From Escarpia spicata (lineage: Eukaryota > Annelida > Polychaeta > Sabellida > Siboglinidae), in NCBI GenBank assembly GCA_963995525.1, contig OZ023214.1:48386900-48450899 (forward strand): a DNA stretch of 64,000 nucleotides, written 5' to 3'. The position numbers and the translations under genes are program-made. Under the pieces are notes generated by a model. The model ran no database searches. It was not told the origin of the DNA and worked only from the letters and a program-made list of their open reading frames with translations. Within the stretch, counting starts at the first letter, position 1. Each line of letters opens with the position of its first letter. Of this stretch, positions 23,549-62,951 are shown in pieces.

Positions 23549-24471
23549 TTAAAATAGATCATACGCCTGGTTTACATCATGTAAGTTCAAAATATCATCC
23601 CATGATTGTAGACTTAGTTCATGTGAGAGTGAAATTAAGGTGTCTTTATTTATTACTCTAGTGTACTGAGTATTCATTTTAGTATTTAGTATTGGCAGAT
23701 GGTCACTGATATCATTATACAGAATACCACAGGTGAGATTGTGTCGCAATTCATTTGTGAATATGTTGTCTATCAGAGTAGCTGAAATGTCAGTGACTCT
23801 TGTTGGCTTATCAATTAGAGGGTAAAGACCTAGACTATACATCAAAGCAAGAAAGTGTTTAGTGCTGCTGTGTTGTTCATGTTTTAACAAATCAATATTT
23901 AGGTTACCACACAGAAATATCGTTTTGTGTGCTTTTACATCACTAAACATGTGTTCAATTTTTTCACAAAATATATCTAAATTTGAACCAGGTGTTCTGG
24001 TCATACAATTGATAATAACATTAGCGTGATTCTTTATGGTAAGTTCTACTGTAACACATTCAAAAGTATGTTCGACTTCCATGGATTTTGTTTCAAGTAG
24101 TCTGCACGATAATTCATTTCGTATATATAATGCTACACCACCACCCTTGCGGATTCTTTAGTTACACGATAAGCACTGTAGCCAATCAGATTCAAATCAT
24201 CTATAACATCCAGTTCAGCCCATGTTTCAGATACAGCGACGATATCAAATTTCATATGTAAGTCTTGCAGATAGTAATTAATTTTCAGAAGACTTCTGGC
24301 ATGAAAATGAATGAATGATAAGCCATTAAGCTTACACATATTATCATTGAATTCTGAATGAGTGCAATAGTTACATTTTGATGTTGAATTGTCGCAAAAG
24401 TTATTTGTTATTTGGATCGATATCACTTTCAAAGTCGAAACTATTATAATCAGTATAACTAGAGGAGGCAA
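23549..24471 (-). pseudogene. LINE endonuclease domain
   Basis: Two frames give 'LSFIHFHARSLLKINYYLQ', 'FDIVAVSETWAE', then 'KTIFLCGNLNIDLLKHE' and 'DISDHLPIL'. These match the apurinic-type endonuclease motifs (SETW, GD.N, SDH). The GD.N box reads GNLN, which changes a catalytic Asp, and a stop splits the domain near 24130. Confidence 0.85.
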
Positions 24472-24929
24472 ATTTTAATTGGGAACAAGTATTAACTAAT
24501 TTGGTGAATTCTCAAAAATAAGTTCATCATCGCTTATATCTTCAAATGGGAAAACTTCACAGCAGGATGAACATCAGTAAATTTGTTTTGTTTTCTGAGA
24601 ATTAACATAAACTGATACTGTGTTATATTGGTACAAGTCTTATGAAAGGTAGACTCACAAAGTCCACATTTGACAAAATGAGTTCTCATCAATTCCCCAC
24701 AAACTAGGCACGAGTCTGTTTTTATAATATGTTTAGCCATTTGAGATGTTTAAGCATCAACGTTTGCTGATAACTGGACAGCCTAGATAAACAACAAATG
24801 GGTAACATAGAAAATACCATACAGCTCACATACAATGCAATGAGTGTGTCGATAATAATAAAGAAAAGAAGAAATATGCAGCGTCTAATAGTTAGACAGC
24901 GTTTGCACAATAATAACAACAACATTGCC

Positions 24930-25600
24930 AATGATCAGCCAACTCACGCCAGTCCCAGGCCAAGGCCCAGGTCTTGGAAGTCTTTCAGGCATTTACAACG
25001 TCTGTGTTTTTGCACTGTCTGGTGGACCGTTTAGTCGTATGAACACTTTGCAGTTTCTCGTCCATGTGGACTGAAGGTTATTTGCTTGCGCAGTAGTCTG
25101 GCAGTTTTTGGCCACTCTGCTTGCTTGGCGGTTAAATGTTCGTTTGTGTACACGTTCGTGCCGTCAGCTTCGGTCGTTGTGCTGCCTGCAGCCCGAACGT
25201 ATGTTTTGTGGTTTGTCTGGAGGCCAGTGATGATGTATATATTGCCAATTCGAGAGTATTGTTCGAGATCGTCAACTTTTGTTTCAAGTTCACGGATGAT
25301 TTTGTCTTTCTCTTCGTTAGCTTTCTGTAGTTGGCTGACTTCCTTCAGTAGGTAAGCGATTTATTTTGGAATGTTGTAATGCCGGCAATGCCTCTTTGTA
25401 TTGCGGTCAGTTGTTGCTTCATCTCAGTGATTTATGAGATGTTGTCATCTTTTTCTGCGTGGCGTTGTGCGTGGCATCGTGAATTGTGTTGATTGTCGAT
25501 ATTCCTCGGCTTGCCAATAATGTAAACAAAGATGGCGTTTTTGGCGCCAATTGGATGATCAAAGATACACTTTCAAAGTTCAGTTTTACGTGGTTTCGCA
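24930..25600 (-). pseudogene. LINE ORF1-like coiled-coil region
   Basis: The minus strand around 25170-25350 reads 'VSQLQKANEEKDKIIRELET' followed by 'VDDLEQYSRIGNIYI', the coiled coil then RRM-like start typical of LINE ORF1 proteins. It continues to about 24970. Stops interrupt it. Confidence 0.7.
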
Positions 25601-25859
25601 ACGTAGATCGTCAACAATTGTTCAATCCTCAAGCGGAGCATCATCACAATAGTGATATATACCAATGTTGACGATCAGACTCGTATAACAACTTCATTAG
25701 ATTAGCAATATAAGCGAGTTATCAAAGGCGAGATGTTCGACGTTCACGCATGCTACACCTACTCTGCATTAAATTCATATGGCTTGACCAACATTTTGCC
25801 TAGCAACAGGTCACGTGATGGATAGATAAATTACAAAAAACCCTCCAGTTAGCGGAAAC

Positions 25860-27180
25860 TATTTATATAAAGATTGCTAGATGGAGTAACCATCACATTA
25901 TAACATTCTACGCATTAGAGCCGACAATACACCTATCAGCCTCAAACTGACAACATCGGTGAAAGAGCAACGGCGAACATTGTCGTACACAAACTTGAAT
26001 GAAAACTAATAAGGACAACACAAAGTGGCTTCACTCGAGTTGACATCAGCAACAGTCAATCTGTTTTGCACCGCATCCGAGACTACGGCACGCGAAATGT
26101 TCCAATAACATCTAGAACGCATGCACAAGCACACGTTTGAAACTATGAAAGGTAAACAACGAGAACATTTAATCAAAATGGTACGCAAAACACGAACAGA
26201 AAGCGATGCCGAATGAACATAACGAAATCAACACGGAACTGTGGGTGAAAGCTAAACCGGTCGGGCAGTTGAACAAAGGGGAATCCACTGTTTTACAAAA
26301 ACGACAACTTTGCCGTCACAGCTAATGCGATACCGGTTAAGGAAACAATCATCAACAAAATTATGTATGCCACGATCCAATACCAACTAAAGTACAGTTG
26401 TTAAGTGAAGAATTAGTGAAATATAGGAATATGGCAAAAGAGTGACGAACTAAGGACAACAATATCAACATACAGCAGCATCAACATGCAGCTGAAGGCA
26501 GAGCAAATGCCATACTCAACAGCAGTGGCTATAACACCTATGCACAATTAAGGAAAGATCCCACATCGGAATAAAAGGGGAAGATTATCAGCATAATATG
26601 CCCTTGACAAATTAAGATATCTACCCCCACTCAACTGGAATATCGAATCTATCCGACATCAGAAGAAATACCAAAGATCTATGGGACACCAAATATACTT
26701 AAGTCAGATACACCAGTCACCAATAGTATCCTGAGTCGGGAGTATATTTTACAATGCAGCTAAGACATTAGCCAATAATATGTTCACCCCGTTGGTTAGG
26801 AAGACACCACACCATGCCGAGAGCACCGAGGACTTCGTAAGTCTTAGAAGTTCCTCTTGGACAGAAACTAGTATCGTACAATATACCAATTTGACCAACT
26901 GCGTAGAAGACACCACTTTAAAAAACAGCGAACCCCGCTCAACATTGAACAAATCACTGAACTGTTGACTTTCTGTCTCAACACCACGTATTTCATATAC
27001 AATGGTCAGTCGGACAAAAAAAAACACTGCAGCCATGGTTTCCCTGGTGTCACATATTATGGACAACATGTACATGGAGATTATCGAGAAACAACTGCTC
27101 ACCAGAGAGAATAACTTCTGGCGAATAAAATTTATTATTGTATACTACCGGCTGAGAAGCATAAAACTGCTAGTGTACAT
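25860..27180 (+). mobile_element. Penelope-like element relic with internal deletion
   Basis: The plus strand carries a decayed PLE reverse transcriptase: 'EEIPKIYGTPNILKSDTPVT' (26660-26720, like PkiYGlPKiHKp), 'ANNMFTPLVRKTPHHAEST' (26770-26830), 'NIEQITELLTFCLNTTYF' (26945-26998) and 'MVSLVSHIMDNMYMEIIEKQ' (27035-27095, like GspvSp.vanlyMe..E). It then jumps to 'LTRENNFWRIKF' (27100-27135), a GIY-YIG C-terminal motif, so the catalytic DD box and most of the nuclease are deleted. It is related to the PLE at 61650-63450. The left boundary is a guess. Confidence 0.75.
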
Positions 27181-27557
27181 AGTACACACACGGTGAATGA
27201 AAACATATACATGTACTTACAACACAAGACATGGTATGGGTGAACACATAGAACATTTAATCCAAGAACATCACGTGTTCCATCAGCAATATCTCAATGA
27301 CAGATTAAATGTCTCCCAAACACACCCAAACCATGTAGTAGGAAAACAGTAGGTAGTCTCCGCTCATAGGTGGGTAAAACGCATCTGGAAGTCAAGGACC
27401 AGTAACCTGTACTACAAGTTTCCCTAGCGTAGCTGCTAAATAACTGTTTGCGCATAGACCATGACGGGTTCAAATAACGTTCGTCCTGGTAGGAGAACAA
27501 AGGGGCGCCGGGTGGTGTGTTACACTGGCGTAGGGAGAGAATGAGTGCTTGAGCTGG

Positions 27558-29030
27558 GCACAAAGGTGAACTAGGGACACGGGGTAGAGGAACATGTAGA
27601 ACACGTTGCTTGCACTGTATGGTCTTTGACCAGTGCACAGTTAGTGATACCCCATCAACTGAGAACAAGGGTGAACTAGGGATACGGGGTAGAGGAACAT
27701 GTAGAACACGTTGCTTGCACTGTATGGTCTTTGACCAGTGCACAGTTAGTGATACCCCATCAACCGAGAACAAGGGTGAACTAGGGATACGGGGTAGAGG
27801 AACATGTAGAACACGTTGCTTGCACTGTATGGTCTTTGACCAGTGCACAGTTAGTGATACCCCATCAACCGAGAACAAGGGTGAACTAGGGATACGGGGT
27901 AGAGGAACATGTAGAACACGTTGCTTGCACTGTATGGTCTTTGACCAGTGCACAGTTAGTGATACCCCATCAACCGAGAACAAGGGTGAACTAGGGACAC
28001 GGGGTAGAGGAACATGTAGAACACGTTGCTTGCACTGTATGGTCTTTGACCAGTGCACAGTTAGTGATACCCCATCAACCGAGAACAAGGGTGAACTAGG
28101 GATACGGGGTAGAGGAACATGTAGAACACGTTGCTTGCACTGTATGGTCTTTGACCAGTGCACAGTTAGTGATACCCCATCAACCGAGAACAAGGGTGAA
28201 CTAGGGATACGGGGTAGAGGAACATGTAGAACACGTTGCTTGCACTGTATGGTCTTTGACCAGCACAGTTAGTGATACCCCATCAACCGAGAACAAAGGT
28301 GAACCAGGGATACGGGGTAGAGGAACATGTAGAACACGTTGCTTGCACTGTATGGTCTTTGACCAGCACAGTTAGTGATACCCCATCAACCGAGAACAAG
28401 GGTGAACTAGGGACACGGGGTAGAGGAACATGTAGAACACGTTGCTTGCACTGTATGGTCTTTGACCAGTGCACAGTTAGTGATACCCCATCAACCGAGA
28501 ACAAGGGTGAACTAGGGATACGGGGTAGAGGAACATGTAGAACACGTTGCTTGCACTGTATGGTCTTTGACCAGCGCACAGTTAGTGATACCCCATCAAC
28601 TGAGAACAAGGGTGAACTAGGGACACGGGGTAGAGGAACATGTAGAACACGTTGCTTGCACTGTATGGTCTTTGACCAGCACAGTTAGTGATACCCCATC
28701 AACCGAGAACAAGGGTGAACTAGGGATACGGGGTAGAGGAACATGTAGAACACGTTGCTTGCACTGTATGGTCTTTGACCAGTGCACAGTTAGTGATACC
28801 CCATCAACCGAGAACAAGGGTGAACTAGGGATACGGGGTAGAGGAACATGTAGAACACGTTGCTTGCACTGTATGGTCTTTGACCAGTGCACAGTTAGTG
28901 ATACCCCATCAACCGAGAACAAGGGTGAACTAGGGATACGGGGTAGAGGAACATGTAGAACACGTTGCTTGCACTGTATGGTCTTTGACCAGTGCACAGT
29001 TAGTGATACCCCATCAACCGAGAACAAAGC
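27558..29030. repeat. 105-bp minisatellite, about 14 units
   Basis: The unit is about 105 bases and contains aagggtgaactaggga, ggggtagaggaacatgtaga and ggtctttgaccagtgcacag. Several units lack two bases (gaccagcacag), giving 103. Within a full unit tgcactg and cagtgca can pair as a 7-bp stem with a 13-base loop. Because 105 is divisible by 3, long open frames appear on both strands (27610-28272 plus, 27294-28193 minus and others). I regard them as repeat artefacts. Variation such as gatacgg/gacacgg and aactg/aaccg distinguishes units. Confidence 0.95.
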
Positions 29031-29224
29031 ATCTCTACGACACAAGTGAATGCTAGGATCAAACGAGACCATACTTTAACAGCAGAATAGACTTGCACAA
29101 AAAGGAAAAGAAGGCGACAAGGCAACACGCCCAGAATGTTACATCGAGAGAAGATGACAGATCAACAAGCCCAAATAGCGGCATTAAGATGGCCAGCGTT
29201 ATGGGCAATTTCTGTTTTTGAGAC

Positions 29225-29720
29225 ACACCCAAAAACCTTTTAGTGCCTTTAAGTAATCAATCTCTCTTTCTTCCATACATTATGTATTGCATTGAAGTAT
29301 GGGGCAATACGTATGCTACTACCTTAACGTGTTTAATATTGTTACAAAAGAGATTGGTGCGCTTAATTTCTAGAGCTAAGAGGTTGGATCACACTTCTCT
29401 ATTCTCTGAATTACGTATCTTGAAAATGTCAGATATTGTTGAATTACGAACTGTATTTATTATGTACAACGCAAATAGCAATTTGCTACCAGTGAACATA
29501 CACAACTTGTTTACTTTGTACAGTCCTGTCTCTGCAACTAGACAAAGCCCAACTTTTAAACAACACTTTGCTCACACCAATTTCAAGAGAATGTGTCTTT
29601 CGTTTAAAGGTGTAACACTATGGAATTCTCTAGACAGTTAATAATTAATATGTTCTAGAAACGTCCATTGTTTCAATAAAATACACTGATAATATTTTGC
29701 TTACTTACTAAAAATGTAGT
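29225..29720 (+). pseudogene. LINE C-terminal fragment, same family as 21580-25610
   Basis: The plus frame at 29243-29641 contains 'FLPYIMYCIEVWGNTYATTL' and 'ILLQKRLVRLISRAKRLDH'. It ends in the same 'RMCLSFKGVTLWNSLD' block as the minus-strand LINE, then continues into its A+T-rich 3' region. This is a 5'-truncated insertion in opposite orientation. Confidence 0.85.
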
Positions 29721-30009
29721 GTCTATATTGGACTTCACAAATTGTTATTCTTTAACACAAGTGGTATTGGTGATATATATTTCATTCTTTAAAAAATATA
29801 AATTGTATGTTGTAATCACGCATGTTGCATATTGTAATATATTTTTGATTGTAATTATAGCAATTGTAATTTGGGCAAATGTTATAAGTGACACACTTTT
29901 CTCTTGCCCTTTTCAACTTCAAAAGTGTGATTTACAATTATATATTTGACATTTTTGTGTATTGTACACCTGTGCATGTATTATGTTGTTTTTATTCTTG
30001 TATCACTAT

Positions 30010-30880
30010 CAAAAAGGATTAGAGTGATCCGCCTCCAAATGCATAATACATACAACATTTAAATACTGCTTTATTGAGTTGAAACAAAGTCGAGTGTTTT
30101 ATACAAGTAAAGGCATGGGCCATACGTTGGCCAAATGGCAGACAGTTACATATAACTTGGTCTGAGGACTGTATGTCATCCGAGTGCTGGACGCAAACAC
30201 TTGCCCTCGAAACCATCTCACATCATCATCCAGGGTTACCAGGACATCTTCAGGACCTGTTGCGAATAGAAATAAAACTATTCAAGGACATGTGCCACCT
30301 CAATGTCGATGCAGCAAGTTTATCATGCAGCCAATGTACGGAGTATGATTCGTCTAACCGGGATATCTTATCTGCTAATGCGTTCTGAACACCCGGGATA
30401 TAACTGGCTGTTAGTCGAAAGTTATGTATTGTTGATAGCCAAAACACGTACTTCAAACAATTCATAAGTAGAGGGTTACGTGAAGAACAGCGGTTGATAC
30501 TGGATACAGTAGTGGTGTTGTCTGACCATACAAACACTCGCTTATTGGCCCAAGACGGAACCCAATCCTCTACCGCCAGAACTACTGCTGCGAGCTCCTT
30601 TAAGTTTATATGCTTATTCTCAAGTTCGGGGCAATCTGCTGACCAAGTGCAATATAACCAATCCCCTTCGTAATATGCCCCTGCTCCCACATCATACGCA
30701 ACGGTAGACAAAGACGTGACAGGCAGCGCGTCCAAGATCAAGGACCAGCCATTGAAAAATGACATGAAATGTGTCCACCTCTGTATGTCCAAGCTAATTG
30801 CTGGTGTTATGACACATTTGTGGTTTGCCACAAATAATGAGCGAATAGCATCTAATATCCGGGGTACTGTCAACGCCACA
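30010..30880 (-). pseudogene. DIRS-type retrotransposon RNase H region
   Basis: The minus frame reads 'STVAYDVGAGAYYEGDWLYC', 'NKHINLKELAAVVLAVEDW', 'NKRVFVWSDNTTTVSSINR', 'RNPLLMNCLKYVFWLS' and 'LTASYIPGVQNALADKISRL'. These are the RNase H blocks of DIRS/Ngaro-type elements: DA.d.G.G, HIN.KEl.A, sDN.t.v..iN.g.sr, Lr.lfW and yipG..N..AD.lSR. A catalytic Asp-to-Val type change is likely in the first block. RT and tyrosine recombinase are absent. The frame opens into PLE sequence above 30886, which is not part of it. Confidence 0.8.
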
Positions 30881-30885
30881 GTGCT

Positions 30886-31105
30886 CACCAGAGAGAACAC
30901 ATTCTGGCGATTAAAGTTTAGTGAAGCCATTGAGATTCGAGAGACATCAGCTACGATTTTCCCGCGATGTTCATGGAACTGCTGTCATGTGACGAACAAC
31001 GTCACACGATCAAGGAGATCGGTTCAGTACAGCACTGAAGAGAACACCGGAAAGGTATAGAAAGTCTCGTTGGGCAAACACAGGATTCGGAAAGGTAACA
31101 CAATT
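30886..31105 (+). mobile_element. PLE GIY-YIG tail plus terminal repeat fragment
   Basis: The plus strand reads 'LTRENTFWRLKFSEAIEIRE', the end of a PLE nuclease domain. Non-coding terminal sequence follows, sharing tgtcatgtgac, actgaagagaacacc and gattcggaaaggtaac with the right end of the element at 61650-63450. It abuts the DIRS fragment at 30880. Confidence 0.75.
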
Positions 31106-31755
31106 TTAAATCAACTGAGTTTTAGTTGTCATTCACAAAAAATAGATTTTCTTAGCTAGATGATGAGTTGCAAACGTTCCGTAATATAAATTTCCGTTAG
31201 CGTGATATTTTACCGTATTGCATACACAGCGTGTCGTTTTACATTCAAAATATATAGTCAAATAGTTTTGAAAAAATCAAGGGGAACTATATTTGCATCC
31301 TTTCCGTGCATATCTGATGGCACTAACTGTTGGTCGTAATGAAGTGATGCCATCCCATTTTGATTGTACACAACACGTGATTATGTTATCCTCGATATTA
31401 ATTTAAGCGCGGTAATGGGTTTGGAAGCCCAAGTAGCGTACCCGTGACGCTGTTCGCCAGGTGACATATATTCTAGAATTAGCAGGAAGTTCGCATAATC
31501 AATTGTGATTCGTCCCACTTGCTCTCTTGGCAGTGGGAACTAGTCGCACGAGCCGAACTTCAAACAGCAACTCTTAGGAAATTGCGGTTAGCCTCAATTT
31601 GCCCCAGCTCTAGCTGGCATTTGCTATTTCAATGTTTTGTCAATGTGAACTATAACTCTTTCAATTCAAACAGCCAATAGTGTATGAGCTTATTTAACGC
31701 AATTTGGCTTGCAGTATGCCATTAAGAACCCCCCTGTTTCCATGTGTACTATAAA
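31106..31755. other. Unannotated stretch
   Basis: I see no gene or recognisable element in this part. Confidence 0.5.
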
Positions 31756-32091
31756 AAGGTAAGTTCTTATATAGCGCAGTATCCAGTCCTCAGGACTGCT
31801 CCAAGCGCTATACACTTTACTCTCTGGCAGACCTGTTCAATCGAACGCCATCTCGATTCCTCTGGAAAGCATTCAGCTATGCTGCAGCTAATGCGCGAAG
31901 ATTATGCGAACACAAATATCCACCACTGCCTATATAGCCAGGTACTCATTCATTCATTCATTCAACTGAGTGAACTGAGGCAAGGTTGAGTAACCGGATT
32001 TTCCCAAAGTTCGACACGGCAGCAAAGGATTCGACCCCGGGTTCTATCGATTGAGAGTCCTATGTTCTATTGACTAAGCCATTGCGCTCCA
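31756..32091 (-). mobile_element. tRNA-derived SINE copy, full length
   Basis: The minus strand starts near 32091 with the head 'gagcgcaatggcttagtcaa' (box A-like) and box B-like gggtcgaatcc (32029-32040). The shared body and the 3' end tgcgctatataagaacttac follow. The tcattcattcattc stretch at about 31949-31963 is a private expansion. Confidence 0.88.
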
Positions 32092-32134
32092 TGTAACTGC
32101 AGTGTGGATGTGCTATAATTATTAATTATGTATG

Positions 32135-32660
32135 TTTGTGTACGTGGTACTAGGCTTCTTGGTGTACTATAAATATTTGTATGTTTCTGCACGTAATATC
32201 CATGCCGGTGACTTGTAGCTATTTGTTAGGTTCTTCACGTACTGCCTTCTCGGTGTTCTATAAATATATGTATGTTTCTGCACGTACTGGCTGTCTAGAT
32301 TTCTTATAAATAATTGACAGTTTCTTCAGATACTAACGTATCGGTGTCTAACATGAATTTGTCGGTTTCTCCACATATCTCCATTCCGTCGCCTCGTAAC
32401 TATTTGTCAGTTTCTTCATGTATTATCGTTTTAGTGTCTTAATAACTACTTATCAGTTTCTTCACGTTCTACCATCTCGATGTCTTAGAACTATCTGTCG
32501 GTTTCTGTTGTATCGACGCCATATATATCGCTATCTTATTACTATACCCCCGTTGTTCATGTACTATCGGCTCGGTCTCCTACAACTCTCGGTCAGTTTC
32601 TTCATGTACTATCCTCTTGATGTCAAGTACTACTATACCTGTACTGGTGTGTTATAACTA
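32135..32660. repeat. Highly diverged tandem array (unit about 55-60 bp)
   Basis: Variants of 'gtttcttcacgtactatc', 'ggtgtcttataactattt' and 'gtcagtttcttcatgtac' recur in order roughly every 55-60 bases for about nine units. They differ strongly from each other, so the array is old. It lies just downstream of the polyadenylation signal of the main gene. Confidence 0.65.
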
Positions 32661-32702
32661 CACAGAATACAATACAACAATAGCAAATCAGGTTCTCAGC
32701 AA

Positions 32703-32708
32703 TTTATT
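32703..32708 (-). promoter_or_regulatory. Polyadenylation signal AATAAA of the main gene
   Basis: The minus strand reads cgcgAATAAAttgctg about 150 bases after the stop codon. Downstream sequence is T/G-rich (ttgctattgttgtattg), as expected for a 3' processing site. Confidence 0.6.
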
Positions 32709-32857
32709 CGCGCACTACGGCTCACTGTCATTACATTTATAAACACTTGCCCGAATACATTGTTCTTTTATCAATCTTAAGTTGATTTGAGACAATCTGA
32801 TTAAATCCATCGGTGTAATTCTTAAATTCTGGAACCGTCGACAGGTGGAAGGCGTTG

Positions 32858-60761
<27,904 letters not shown>

Positions 60762-60824
60762 CTGACGGACACGGTGAAATGAATGCAGTAACAACAATGA
60801 CAACAACAACAAAAACAACAATTA

Positions 60825-61112
60825 TAATAATAATCATAGACTTCTATAACGCTTATATCCCGAGGAATGTGAGCTGGAAGCCACAACATGCAAGAATCAT
60901 TAGGCAAAATCGTGAATAGGCCGGGACGGGCAAGGGTCATCGTTACCACAAGGGACCGACGATGGAATGCGATTTCAAATAAATAAGTCTTGAGTTTTTA
61001 CGAAAGGTTGCTTTATTTTATTTTATTTAAAGTGATCGGTGTTGATTCCAGATGTTGGGGGCAGCTACAGAGAAAATACGTTTGCCAATGTTAAGCTTGG
61101 TTTTAGGATAAA
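60825..61112 (-). mobile_element. L2-like LINE 3' end fragment
   Basis: It matches 39865-40150: 'cttctataacgcttatatcc', 'aagaatcattaggcaaaatc', 'tttcaaataaataagtcttg' and 'tttgccaatgttaagcttgg'. This is the 3' UTR only, in the same orientation as the other copy. It ends in an ATT-rich tail on the left. Confidence 0.85.
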
Positions 61113-61640
61113 AAATGTGTACAGACACGACATGTTTTCATCCTTGTTTGACCTAAAACGTCTACCAAATAGATGACCCGCCACGGCGAACCAGGTATTA
61201 AGTCGCACAGGCCTTTGCTGTAGCCAAAACTAGCTGTCTATATCATATCCCTCCAATCTTGTGATTTTAGCAGAAATGTACACCTTATAGTCTCACATTT
61301 CACTGTCTAGTATATTTTTTTCTTGACAAGTAATCCCAAACTATTAAACTACACGTATTTACTAACCAACCTATTAAGAAACCACCGACGAAAAATGACC
61401 TAGTATCTGTATCCAGGTCTGTTTCTCAAAACTTCGCTTTTATTTTTAAAAGTTTGTTTAAATTTAAGCAGTAAACTAATACAAAATGTACTTCAACAAA
61501 TGAGCTATTATTTAAGCTCATGATCGGCGGAATCCAAAAAAGAACAAAACGCAATTTCACAATGCTGCGACTAAATTTTGCTTTGACGGATCACGTACAT
61601 ATCCATCAAACAATCTCCACTGCTTTTGAAAATATGGCAA
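61113..61640. other. Unannotated stretch; missing VWA-A exon not seen
   Basis: I searched the minus strand here and beyond for a DxSxS-containing VWA exon and found none, so the preceding exon probably lies right of the window. Confidence 0.45.
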
Positions 61641-61769
61641 GCTACCTTTCCGAGTCCTGTGTTGCTCTGAACTGAGCTTTCGGTGTCTTCACGACGTCTT
61701 CATCAACGTTGGTCTGCGCCACTCTCGGTCGTCATGTGACTGTGTTGGTAACTGTCACATGAAAACACT

Positions 61770-62060
61770 TCTTGGAAGATCGCGGGAAGGTTGTATCCGG
61801 AATCTCTGTTGGTTTCTGGTCGCCTCTCTCTGATTTCAATCGCCTCACGGATTTTTCATCTCCAGAAATTGTTTCCTCTGGAGAACACCTTTGCGTCTTT
61901 GGCCGAGAAGTCGTGGCCCTCATTCACTCTATGTTAACCTGCTGCTGTGAGCGGGCCCCTGGTGCTTCTGTGTTCTTTAAGTCGGGGTCCTAGTGTTCTG
62001 CTGGTTTCGGCTACATAGGTCTGATGACATATATTTCCCCACACATGTTGGTCTTGGGGG
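61770..62060 (-). pseudogene. PLE GIY-YIG nuclease remnant
   Basis: The minus strand reads 'TYVAETSRTLGPRLKEHRS', then 'HDFSAKDAKVFSRGNNFWR' and 'KIREAIEIRERRPETNRDSG'. This is the YIG..R.L..RL.EH helix and the conserved (F/I)REAIeI...P..N.D.G tail of PLE nucleases. At least two in-frame stops. Confidence 0.8.
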
Positions 62061-62570
62061 TTTTGTCCTTGGGTTTCAATAGATGGATCTTATGGTGTAG
62101 TATGTTCACGGCAAATGGTGGTCAATTTCTCTGACGACATATATTTCCCCACACATGTTGGTCTTGGGGGTTTTGTCCTTGGGTTTCAATAGATGGATCT
62201 TATGGTGTAGTAAGTTCACGGCAAATGGTGGTAAATTTCTCTGACGACATATATTTCCCCACACATGTTGGTCTTGGGGGTTTTGTCCTTGGGTTTCAAT
62301 AGACGGATCTTATGGTGTAGTAAGTTCACGGCAAATGGTGGTCAGTTTCTCTGACGACATATATTTCCACACACATGTTGGTCTTGGGGGTTTTGTCCTT
62401 GGGTTTCAATAGACGGATCTTATGGTGTAGTAAGTTCACGGCAAATGGTGGTCAATTTATCTGATGACATATATTTCCCCACACATGTTGGTCTTGGGGG
62501 TTTTGTCCTTGGGTTTCAATAGACGGATCTTATGGTGTAGTAAGTTCACGGCAAATGGTGGTCAATTTCT
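62021..62570. repeat. 110-bp tandem repeat, five units, inside the PLE
   Basis: Units start at 62021, 62131, 62241, 62351 and 62461 (ctgaygacatatatttcc). All are exactly 110 bases, with about 1-4 substitutions each. On the minus strand each unit encodes 'LLKPKDKTPKTNMCG', the segment just before the GIY-YIG motif. 110 is not a multiple of 3, so the array destroys the frame. Confidence 0.95.
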
Positions 62571-62951
62571 CTGACATGTTGCGCACGTATAGTAAAGGGA
62601 TGTTCGGTATTTGGCTGGTCTGTTTTTCTGCACTTGGTGTCTTTCTCTTTTTATTAGTGATGTTGAACATTCACTCTCTGTAGTTGCTAGCTTTGAGTGC
62701 TGCTCTGACATGTGCTCTTTCTGTGGCTTTATCTTCGTCTGTGGTTATGAGTTGGTCTGCTCAGTGCAACAATGTTCTGACCACTGATCGCTTGTGCTCG
62801 AGGTTGTGATTGGAGCTGAAGTTCAAGTATTGGTCCGTATGTATTGGTTTTCTGTAAACTGTGACCCGTGTGCTGTTCACGTGTACACAAGTGTCCAGGG
62901 AAGGAAGTTAGCCTTGTCGTTCCGGTTCCGTTGTGACTTTGACTTCGGGGT

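Larger units (their letters stand above)
21580..25610 (-). mobile_element. Nearly full-length Jockey/CR1-group LINE (degenerate)
   Basis: From right to left on the minus strand: a coiled-coil ORF1-like region (about 25600-24930), a Cys-rich finger (24740-24534), an endonuclease/exonuclease/phosphatase-type endonuclease (24471-23549), reverse transcriptase (about 23500-22411) and C-terminal region (22395-21883), followed by an A+T-rich tail. Stops and frameshifts separate the segments. The C-terminal part recurs at 29225-29720 on the plus strand, so the family is multicopy. The order of parts is that of a two-ORF non-LTR retrotransposon. Confidence 0.85.

Noticed and set aside
27294..28193. 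299-codon minus-strand open frame (and long plus-strand frames) over the 105-bp array
   Set aside because: The frame follows from a repeat unit divisible by three without stops; no domain, no splice or promoter signal, and both strands are open equally.
30250..30930. Intact 226-codon DIRS protein start at 30930
   Set aside because: The first codons (above about 30886) are antisense to PLE nuclease-tail sequence, so the apparent start is chimeric and the element is a fragment.
62021..62570. Regular repeats as a possible CRISPR-like array
   Set aside because: Units are contiguous with no unique spacers, 110 bases long, and are transposon coding sequence in an animal genome.
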